6,359 nucleotides of DNA from Actinomycetes bacterium (GTDB lineage Bacteria > Actinomycetota > Thermoleophilia > RBG-16-64-13): contig JAKAHF010000153.1 of assembly GCA_021815245.1 (NCBI GenBank), positions 1-6,359 on the forward strand, given 5' to 3'. This document shows positions 1-5,802 of this stretch, piece by piece (positions within the stretch are counted from its first letter, which is position 1; each line of letters begins with the position of its first letter). The notes under the pieces are model-generated. The model was not told the origin of the DNA. It ran no database searches and was given only the letters and a program-made list of their open reading frames with translations. The position numbers were made by a program, and so were the translations under genes.

Positions 1-1
1 G

Positions 2-1654
2 AACGATGCCGTGGCCGCCCTCGACGGATACGTGGCCGAGGCCCAGTCGAGCGCCATCACCTTGACGAGCGGCGACAAGTCCTGGGCGCGCATGCCGGCC
101 GATGCCGGAGCCTCTATCGACATCGAGAAAGCGGTCGAAGAGGCCATGCAGGTGAGCCGCAAGGGCAACTTCTTCACCGATATCGGCAAACGCTGGAAGC
201 TCTACTTCTCCAAGGTAGACCTCCCGCTGACCGGCTCGGTGAATGAAGCCCAACTCGACACCCGTCTTCAAGAGATCGCCGCTCAGCTCGACGTGCTCCC
301 GGTCAATGCCGCCCTCAGCATGGACAGCGGCCAGATCAAGGCGGTCGAGGGTCAGCCGGGCACGGTGGTCGACCGTGAGACTCTCAAGAGCGAGCTCATG
401 AGCCTGCTCGTATCGCTGCATTCCACCGAGGTGTCCATCCCCTTGGTCACCAAGGAACCCGACGTCACCGCCGAAGACTTCGCCGAAGCGAAGCAGCAGG
501 CCGAGACCATGATGAGCGCTCCGATCACCGTCACCAACAGCGGGCAATCGTGGAGTCTCACGACGACTGAGATCGGTCAGCTCATGGACTTCAAGTCGGA
601 GATGCGCAATGGCGTCTCCACCCTCGTGCCCTTCTTCACGGCCGAGAAGTTGGTGCCCTTCCTCGACGAGATAGCCCCACTGGTCGCGAACGCGCCCGTC
701 AACGCCAAATTCCAGCAGGACGGCAAGAAGGCTTGGGTCGTCCCGGGAGTACTCGGTGAAGAGCTCGACCGCGATGCGACCGCTCTCGCCATGACCGAGG
801 CGGCCCTCACCACGAACGCCCGCACTATCGAGGCCGTGGTCAAGACGACCGAACCCGAGTTCACTACCGAAAAAGCGGAGGCCTACGGCGTCAAAGACCT
901 GCTCGCCTCGTACACCACCGAGCCCTACCGCGGCTCCGCGAACCGCCAGGTCAACGTGCGCATCACCACCCAGTATGCGAGCAACAAGTTCCTGGCCCCC
1001 GGCGAAGAGTACAACTTCGACAAGGTGATCGGGCCTCGCACGGCCGATCGTGGCTACAAGACCGCTCCGGGCATCGTCGGCGGCGGCGAACTCGACGAGG
1101 TCCTGGGCGGCGGCATCTGCCAGGTATAGACCACACTCTTCAACGCGGTGTTCGAGGCCGGCATCAAAGTAGTCGAGCGTCACAACCATTCGCTCTACAT
1201 CAGCCACTATCCCGACGGACGAGACGCCACGGTGGCCGGCGGCGGCGGCAAGAACTTCCGCTTCAAGAACGACACCGACCACTACTTGTGGATCATCGGC
1301 AACTCCGACGGTGTCACCACCACCTTCTACATCTACGGCACCAAGGACGGCCGCTCGGTCAAGTGGAGTTTCAGCGGATTCTCATACGGCGACAAGCGCA
1401 CCGAGGTCACCGTACTGAATCCCGAGCTCAAACCTGGGACGACGCACGTCAAGATCGACGGGCAGTCGGGCAGGTCGTGCTCGGTCACGAGGACCATCAC
1501 CTACGCCGACGGCACGAAGAAGACCGAGAAGTTCTCGAGCTACTACCCGATGATCCCCAAGACCATCGAGGTCGGGCCGACCACCACGACCACCATCAAG
1601 CCTACGACGACGACGAAACCGGGTACCACAAGCACGGTGGTAACCGAGTTCTAG
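2..1654 (+). pseudogene. VanW family protein, 5'-truncated by window edge and interrupted by an in-frame TAG
   Basis: The frame is open from base 2 with no start in view. Aligned with the downstream paralogue, it lacks about the first 68 residues (anchor region), which lie off the left edge; the GTG at 11 is internal. In order it shows two PG_binding_4-like domains (roughly bases 60-450 and 470-860) and a VanW domain (from about 940: VNVRITTQYA, APGEEYNFDK, IGPRT, GGGICQV). A TAG at 1127-1129 then interrupts the core. The same frame continues without another stop for 174 codons (TTLFNAVFEAG, ERHNHSLYISHYP, GRDATV), a G5-like stretch containing Cys, and a Thr-rich tail from about 1571 ending STVVTEF. 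VanW proteins are envelope-associated and the precise biochemical role is unsettled. If the stop is real, the product ends inside the VanW domain and the gene is probably inactive or makes only the PG-binding part. The 3' part is as well preserved as the 5' part, so the lesion is recent, suppressed or a sequencing error. Confidence 0.85.
1127..1129 (+). other. In-frame amber codon inside the VanW core motif
   Basis: The reading is GGGICQV-TAG-TTLFNA. The tandem paralogue reads GGGICQV-S-TTLFNA with TCG at 3030-3032. One C-to-A change at 1128 converts Ser to stop. The next in-frame stop is the TAG at 1652-1654, which lines up with the paralogue's own end. Both vanW genes terminate with TAG, so this codon is an ordinary stop in this genome. 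Confidence 0.9.
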
Positions 1655-1685
1655 TTATCCGCTATCTTGTGGACGACGAGGCCAT

Positions 1686-1700
1686 GGGAAGCGGGATGTC
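1686..1700 (+). promoter_or_regulatory. Weak ribosome-binding region deciding the TTG start of the second vanW gene
   Basis: Purine-rich GGGAAG (1686-1691) followed by GCGGGA (1691-1696) precedes TTG at 1701 by 4 to 9 bases. There is no in-frame ATG or GTG between the upstream stop (1654) and the basic N-terminal stretch. The two nearby ATGs (1684 and 1696) are out of frame and run into TGA at 1702-1704, which overlaps the TTG. TTG is therefore the best-supported start, with modest certainty. Confidence 0.45.
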
Positions 1701-3584
1701 TTGAGCGAACGCGGTCAACAACAGCGAGAGGATCCGGCGAAGAGGCGTCGGCGCAAGGTCGTCCGCCGCCGGTTGCGTGCGCTGATCGTGATAGCCTCGG
1801 TATTGGCCGTTGTGGCCTTCGCCTACCTCATCGACTCGGCCATCTACTACAACAAGGTGCATGCGGGAGTCTCCGTGTCGGGCCTCAAGCTGGGGGGGCT
1901 GACCAAGGACGAGGCGACCAACACCCTCACGCGCTATGTTCAGGCTGCTCAACGCAGCCCCATCGTGCTCAAGAGCGGCGACAACAGTTGGCCCATGATG
2001 CCCAACGACGTCGGCACCGACATAGATGTCGAGAAGGCCGTGTCTGACGCGATGGGGGTGACGCGAGGCAAGAACGTGATTCTCAACGCGGCCAAGCGCG
2101 TCAAGCTGTATTTCTCGGGCATCGACATCGCGCTCACCGGCACGATCGACACCGTACTCATGGATCATTTTCTCGATGAGTTGGCTCAAGACGTCGACGT
2201 GCCGCCGGTCAACCCACGCCTGGCCATCAACGGCAGCGATATCGAGGTCGTTTCGGGCCAGCCGGGCAACGTGGTCGATCAGGCCGTGCTGCGGCAGCAG
2301 CTCAAGGACCTGCTCTTCACGCTGCACGCTACCGAGGTGCAGGTGCCCATGACGGTCAGGGATCCCACCGTCCAGGCCGAGGACACGGGTGACGTCGTCG
2401 CCCTCACCAAGACCATGCTGAGCTCTTCGCTGAGACTTGTCAGCGGCGAGCAGGTATGGACCCTCACCCCCGAGGACATCGCCGCTTACCTCGACTTCAA
2501 AACCGAGGACAAGGATGGAGTGGCGACTCTGGTGCCGTACTTCTCGACCACCAAGATGGAGCCCTTCTTCGACGCGATCCGCGCCCAGGTGGCGACCGAA
2601 GCTGTCGACGCCACCTGGAGCAGTGATGGCAAGCGCGCCTGGGTGGTCGCGGGCATTCCCGGCAAGGCTCTCGACGGCGCCGCTACGGCCGAGGCATTGA
2701 CGGTCGCCGCCATGAGCACGACCGATCGTGTCGTCGAGGCGGCGGTGAAGACCACCGATCCCGACCGCACCACCGAAGAAGCCGAGGCCATGGGCATCGA
2801 GGACAAGCTGGGCGGCTACACCACTCAGTACGAGGGCACGTACGACCGTCAGATCAACGTTCGTATCACCACCAAGTACGCAAACAACGTGCTACTCGCT
2901 CCGGGCGAGGAGTACAACTTCGACAAGACCATCGGGCCTCGCACACCCGAACGCGGCTACAAGCTCGCCAAGGGCATCACCGGCCCGGGCAAACTCGAGG
3001 ATGTTCTTGGCGGCGGCATCTGCCAGGTGTCGACCACGCTCTTCAACGCCGTCTTCGAAGCCGGTCTGAAGATCACCGAGCGGCACAACCACACTCTCTT
3101 CATCTCCCACTACCCGCCCGGGCGTGATGCCACGGTCACCGGTGGTGGATACAACTTCAAGTTTGTGAACGACACCGACCACTACATCCTGGTGCGCGGC
3201 TCGTCAGACGGCATCACCACGACCTTCAGCCTCTACGGCACCGATGATGGACGCACGGTCAAAACGCAATTCAGCGGCTTCACCTACGGCAAGAAGCGTC
3301 CCGAGACGACGGTGACCAACACCCTGCTCGGCACCGGCACCACCTTCATCGAGACCGAGGGCCAGTCGAGTCGCTCGTGCTGGGTGAAGCGCACGGTCAC
3401 CTACGCCGACGGCACCAAGAAGACCCAGACCTTCTACAGCGAGTGGCCGGAATTCCCCAAGATCATCCAGGTGGGCACCGGCACCGGGACGACCACGACC
3501 ACCGTCAAGGGTGGCAGCAGTGGTGGAAAGACGACGTCGACCACCAAGCCGAAGTCGCAGACTACCGTCGTCACCGACTTCTAG
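1701..3584 (+). CDS. VanW family protein with two PG_binding_4-like domains, membrane-anchored
   Basis: This is a complete 627-residue protein. Residues 14-26 are very basic (KRRRRKVVRRRLR) and are followed by one hydrophobic helix at about 27-49, giving a type II anchor with the bulk outside the cell. Two PG_binding_4-like domains (PF12229 type) lie at about 90-220 and 232-345. The VanW domain spans about 383-515, with INVRITTKYAN, APGEEYNFDKT, IGPRTPERGY, GGGICQVSTTLFNA (Cys441) and ERHNHTLFISHYP. Residues 550-592 resemble a G5-type strand region (RTVTYADGTKK, ending VGT) and hold the only other Cys (560), so a Cys441-Cys560 disulfide is conceivable. From 591 the tail is rich in Thr, Gly, Ser and Lys and ends TTVVTDF. 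VanW was named from vancomycin-resistance clusters, but no resistance genes are present here, so a general cell-wall role is more likely. It lies 46 bases after the interrupted paralogue and may be co-transcribed with it. Start is TTG. Confidence 0.9.
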   Translation: MSERGQQQREDPAKRRRRKVVRRRLRALIVIASVLAVVAFAYLIDSAIYYNKVHAGVSVSGLKLGGLTKDEATNTLTRYVQAAQRSPIVLKSGDNSWPMMPNDVGTDIDVEKAVSDAMGVTRGKNVILNAAKRVKLYFSGIDIALTGTIDTVLMDHFLDELAQDVDVPPVNPRLAINGSDIEVVSGQPGNVVDQAVLRQQLKDLLFTLHATEVQVPMTVRDPTVQAEDTGDVVALTKTMLSSSLRLVSGEQVWTLTPEDIAAYLDFKTEDKDGVATLVPYFSTTKMEPFFDAIRAQVATEAVDATWSSDGKRAWVVAGIPGKALDGAATAEALTVAAMSTTDRVVEAAVKTTDPDRTTEEAEAMGIEDKLGGYTTQYEGTYDRQINVRITTKYANNVLLAPGEEYNFDKTIGPRTPERGYKLAKGITGPGKLEDVLGGGICQVSTTLFNAVFEAGLKITERHNHTLFISHYPPGRDATVTGGGYNFKFVNDTDHYILVRGSSDGITTTFSLYGTDDGRTVKTQFSGFTYGKKRPETTVTNTLLGTGTTFIETEGQSSRSCWVKRTVTYADGTKKTQTFYSEWPEFPKIIQVGTGTGTTTTTVKGGSSGGKTTSTTKPKSQTTVVTDF

Positions 3585-3599
3585 CAGGCCCGGCTACAC

Positions 3600-4208
3600 T
3601 CATCCTTCTCCGAGTAGGTCGCCAAGGACGGTGCCGAACAAAGCGTCGCGCTCCCCTACGCTCACCTCATACACCGTCGGCTGCGTCGCCTCGATGCGGG
3701 CCGCCAACTCGAAGACCAGCGCCGGACGGCAGACCACGAGCGCGGCCCCGAACTGACGCCTGCTCAGTACCTCGAAGGCGGTGAACCACCCCCGGTCGCC
3801 GAGTATCTCCAGCGGTCCGAGCTCGTCGATCACCAGTAGGTCACACGGAGTCGACCGCGCCAGGGCGTTGTTGCCCCAGGCGAACACTCCCTCGTCATAC
3901 ATCCAGCTTGGCGTGAGAGGATCGACACGCTGCGACCCGTTCGGCTCGAAAGCCGCACGGGGCCGGGTCTGAGTGCCGAAGAGACGGTTCTCGCCGGTGC
4001 GGAGATCGGTCACGTGGCGCGTGCCGTTGTCGCTGTTGTCGTGAGTCACGACACCGGTGACGATCAGGCCGGCGTCGCGGGCCTTTGCCGCGACGCGCCG
4101 GCAAAGCGTACTCTTGCCGGTACCTCGCTCGCCGGTGACTACGCGTACTACGTTGTCAGACGCGATAGTAGGCTCCGAAAGCACAGGCCCGGCAAAGCGT
4201 TTGGCCAT
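3600..4208 (-). CDS. P-loop NTPase, THEP1 (nucleoside-triphosphatase) type
   Basis: A soluble protein of about 202 residues if the ATG at 4208-4206 is used. Walker A is GERGTGKST at residues 26-34 and Walker B is LLVIDELGPLEI with Asp-Glu at 128-129. The segment after the P-loop (GLIVTGVVTHD, then RHVTDLRTGE) follows the THEP1/NTPase_1 pattern, in which a small P-loop enzyme hydrolyses nucleoside triphosphates; the physiological substrate of such bacterial proteins is generally not known. The start is uncertain: ATG 4208 overlaps the end of the FmdE gene by 53 bases and has AAGG directly against it, which is poor spacing; GTG at 4184 would give 194 residues and a 29-base overlap. Family members usually place the P-loop close to the N-terminus, which favours a later start. 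The frame stays open much further upstream (to 4412), but that part reads as an antisense-like shadow of the FmdE gene and is excluded. It is the last gene of the - strand run, and its stop is 15 bases from the convergent vanW stop. Confidence 0.82.
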   Translation of the reverse strand: MAKRFAGPVLSEPTIASDNVVRVVTGERGTGKSTLCRRVAAKARDAGLIVTGVVTHDNSDNGTRHVTDLRTGENRLFGTQTRPRAAFEPNGSQRVDPLTPSWMYDEGVFAWGNNALARSTPCDLLVIDELGPLEILGDRGWFTAFEVLSRRQFGAALVVCRPALVFELAARIEATQPTVYEVSVGERDALFGTVLGDLLGEG

Positions 4209-4701
4209 CCTTGATGACTTCGCGCGCGTTGCTGATGCGTTCTCCGCACGTCGCGCACACCGCGTGGGGGCTGCGACTACCCGGCTTGTCTTCTTCAGGA
4301 ATGTCGACCACGACGGGCGCGCACGAGAAGAGTCGCTCGTCGGTCCAGTCGTTCCAGAATTCGATCGGATCGACATCGCCGGCCACGTGCGGCACATCTG
4401 GTTGAGGAGCAAGCCGCACCGCTTTGCCGGTGGCCAGGTCGACGAAGGTGGCCGCCATCTTGCCGTAGTCGACGAATTTCAGCCGTCGTTTGCCCAGGGT
4501 GACACCGCAGGTGGCGCTGACGGCGTCGGTGGCGCAACGATCCATCTCGACATACACCATCAGATCACGATACGAACGGGGGTCGTCGATGCCCAACTCC
4601 CGGCAACCATAGCGGGCCATGCGCACCCCCATGACCATGCCGTGGCAAAGGTGCCCGTGAAAGGCGCGGGCGGCCTGCAGATCCTCATCGAGCGTTGTCA
4701 C
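4156..4701 (-). CDS. FmdE-domain protein with C-terminal zinc finger
   Basis: A 181-residue protein. The FmdE domain (named from formylmethanofuran dehydrogenase subunit E) covers about residues 8-100. The N-terminal metal-site motif is FHGHLCHG (14-21; His15, His17, Cys19), followed by VEMDRCATDA (51-60; Cys56), TCGVTLGK (64-71) and FVDYGKMAATF (76-86). After a linker carrying two acidic stretches there is a four-cysteine finger: Cys149-xx-Cys152 and Cys170-xx-Cys173. Length and layout match stand-alone bacterial FmdE family proteins, which commonly carry such a finger. The family is metal-binding and often found near molybdenum/tungsten enzymes or formate metabolism; a specific reaction is not established, and no formylmethanofuran dehydrogenase is visible here. 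Most relatives I know have Pro after the HGHxC cysteine, where this one has His20. Start is GTG at 4701 with GGGAG six bases upstream. It follows the ModE-like gene by 50 bases and overlaps the NTPase gene. Confidence 0.88.
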   Translation of the reverse strand: MTTLDEDLQAARAFHGHLCHGMVMGVRMARYGCRELGIDDPRSYRDLMVYVEMDRCATDAVSATCGVTLGKRRLKFVDYGKMAATFVDLATGKAVRLAPQPDVPHVAGDVDPIEFWNDWTDERLFSCAPVVVDIPEEDKPGSRSPHAVCATCGERISNAREVIKDGQTLCRACAFGAYYRV

Positions 4702-4707
4702 TGTGCT

Positions 4708-4712
4708 CTCCC
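4708..4712 (-). promoter_or_regulatory. Shine-Dalgarno site of the FmdE-domain gene
   Basis: On the - strand GGGAG lies six bases before the GTG at 4701-4699. This fixes the GTG as the start and shows that the gene has its own ribosome entry despite its place in the operon. Confidence 0.7.
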
Positions 4713-4751
4713 AATTGGCGGCGTTCGGTCGCGATCCCGGCTCGTCGACCC

Positions 4752-5153
4752 TCAGCCGCCCGGGGTTTCCGATGGTGGCTCGTCAGGCGGCACGGGCGGA
4801 AGCTCGGCCGGGCCCGGATGCACCCAATCGCCGAAGTGCCTGGCGAAGACCGCAGTCAGCGCGTCGTCGACATCCCCGACCATGGCCCGATAGCGGCGCA
4901 TGAGATCCTGCGCTTCGGGCGTGAGGATCGAACCGCCACCCAGGCTGCCCCCTACGGTGCGGTCGAGTAGTGCGAAGCCGAGACGTTGTTCCGCGGCGTG
5001 GACGATGCGCCAAGCCTTGTTGTACGACATGCCCAGTTCCTGCGCGGCTTTGCGCAGCGAGCCCCAGTGCTCGACGCCCTCGAGCAGGTGAGCGGGACCG
5101 TAGCCGAAGGCTCGTCCATTGTGGTCGAGCCACATCTTGTAGCTCAGCTTCAC
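4752..5153 (-). CDS. ModE-type winged helix-turn-helix regulator, DNA-binding domain only
   Basis: A 133-residue protein. Residues 1-95 match the ModE N-terminal (LysR-like) winged-helix pattern: KLSYKMWLDHNGRAFGYG strands, a first helix HLLEGVEHWG, the helix-turn-helix SLRKAAQELGMSYNKAWRIV (32-51), helix AEQRLGFALLDR, a glycine-rich wing GGSLGGGS (68-75) and LTPEAQDLMRRYRA. Classical ModE carries C-terminal TOBE/Mop domains that bind molybdate. Here the protein ends soon after the DNA-binding domain, with a Pro-rich tail (113-133). It may sense a ligand another way or act with a partner. The family controls molybdate uptake and molybdoenzyme genes, so the adjacent FmdE-domain gene is a plausible functional partner (inference). 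Start is GTG at 5153, whose GTGA overlaps the stop of the preceding zinc-ribbon gene by four bases, suggesting translational coupling; no strong ribosome-binding site is visible. Confidence 0.87.
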   Translation of the reverse strand: MKLSYKMWLDHNGRAFGYGPAHLLEGVEHWGSLRKAAQELGMSYNKAWRIVHAAEQRLGFALLDRTVGGSLGGGSILTPEAQDLMRRYRAMVGDVDDALTAVFARHFGDWVHPGPAELPPVPPDEPPSETPGG

Positions 5154-5791
5154 TGGGCGCCGCCCTGTCCCGGTCCCGACGACCCGTCAGGGTTGTAGCC
5201 GGCCCCGGTGGGCGGGGGCGGCTCAGCCGCGGGCGCTCCCGTGGGATACGCCGCCGATGGCGCCGGCGGAGCCGCGGCATAGGTCGCCGACGCGGTCGAG
5301 GCCGAGAGGTAGATCTCGGTGCCGCAGTAGGGGCACCGCACCAGACCCTTGCCGGCCAGCTCCAGCTTGCCCCCGCAATTGGGGCAGGTGCCCTCTTTCA
5401 TCTGAGCGGCCTCGGCCGAGACCAACTCTCCTCTGTCCCAGTTGACGTAGCCCCTGAACAGGTCCTTGCCGATGAGGTCGTAGATGTACTGCTTCACCTG
5501 GTCGCGCGAGGCATTGCACTCGATCGCCAGGTCGGGGATGCTCACCCGGCCGCGAGTCATCACGGCGTTGAGGATGATGCGCTGCTGGTCCATGCGGGTC
5601 TCGGTCTTGATCTCACCGCGCGATGTGAGCAGCAGATAGAGCCCCACCGCGAAGAACGGCAGAGAGAACAGGCAGAGCCCGAGCACATACCCCGCCTTCG
5701 AACCATCGGATTCGACCATACCCGTGATGAGCCAGGCGGCAACGCCGAGGCTGACCACCACAAGCACTATGCCGAGGATCCTCGTCTTCAT
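5150..5791 (-). CDS. Two-helix membrane protein with winged-helix-like middle and zinc ribbon
   Basis: A 213-residue protein from the ATG at 5791. There are two hydrophobic helices at about 5-24 and 34-56, separated by a short polar loop (ESDGSK). A helical segment at 66-118 (from RMDQQRIILNAV to LIGKDLFRGYVNWDRG) reads like a winged-helix or PCI-type domain. A zinc ribbon follows at 136-156 (CPNC...CPYC; Cys136, Cys139, Cys153, Cys156). The tail from 166 is rich in Ala, Pro, Gly and Tyr and probably disordered. I do not recognise a named family. The short inter-helix loop suggests a hairpin with the soluble domains in the cytoplasm, which suits a zinc ribbon. An in-frame GTG at 5797 is two codons further out, but AAGGAG would then abut it; the ATG has ideal spacing and is preferred. 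It follows the DUF2207 gene by nine bases, pointing to a membrane partner or shared envelope role. Confidence 0.85.
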   Translation of the reverse strand: MKTRILGIVLVVVSLGVAAWLITGMVESDGSKAGYVLGLCLFSLPFFAVGLYLLLTSRGEIKTETRMDQQRIILNAVMTRGRVSIPDLAIECNASRDQVKQYIYDLIGKDLFRGYVNWDRGELVSAEAAQMKEGTCPNCGGKLELAGKGLVRCPYCGTEIYLSASTASATYAAAPPAPSAAYPTGAPAAEPPPPTGAGYNPDGSSGPGQGGAQ

Positions 5792-5796
5792 AGCCA

Positions 5797-5802
5797 CTCC
5801 TT
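5797..5802 (-). promoter_or_regulatory. Strong Shine-Dalgarno site choosing ATG 5791 over GTG 5797
   Basis: On the - strand AAGGAG overlaps the TAA stop of the DUF2207 gene and lies five bases before ATG 5791-5789. The alternative GTG at 5797 would start within this site. Confidence 0.75.

Noticed and set aside
1127..1129. TAG as pyrrolysine or a reassigned codon
   Set aside because: Both vanW genes use TAG as their final stop, the aligned residue is Ser rather than a methylamine-enzyme-type site, and VanW proteins are not known Pyl users.
1148..1654. Separate downstream gene starting at GTG 1148
   Set aside because: It is in the same frame as the interrupted gene and starts in the middle of the VanW core, with no ribosome-binding site; it is the 3' remainder of that gene.
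1663..1668. TATCTT as a -10 promoter element between the vanW genes
   Set aside because: No matching -35 element lies at the right distance, and the gap is only 46 bases.
1684..1704. Six-codon leader ORF (ATG to TGA) overlapping the TTG start of the second vanW gene
   Set aside because: It is too short, with a poorly placed ribosome-binding site; chance occurrence in a purine-rich leader is as likely.
1662..2327. - strand open frame of 221 codons opposite the second vanW gene
   Set aside because: It is antisense to a clearly conserved VanW protein, and its His/Asp/Val/Arg-rich translation is typical of a reverse-frame shadow.
4209..4412. N-terminal extension of the NTPase up to 4412
   Set aside because: The extra residues are low-information Ser/Arg/Ala sequence in an alternate frame of the well-supported FmdE gene, and no ribosome-binding site precedes them.
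4702..4751. Inverted repeat GGTCG/CGACC between the ModE-like and FmdE genes as an operator or terminator
   Set aside because: The arms are only five bases with a 14-base loop and no T-run; expected by chance in GC-rich DNA.
4057..4893. Long + strand open frame of 278 codons
   Set aside because: It lies antisense to the NTPase, FmdE and ModE-like genes, and its translation shows no recognisable domain; GC-rich shadow.
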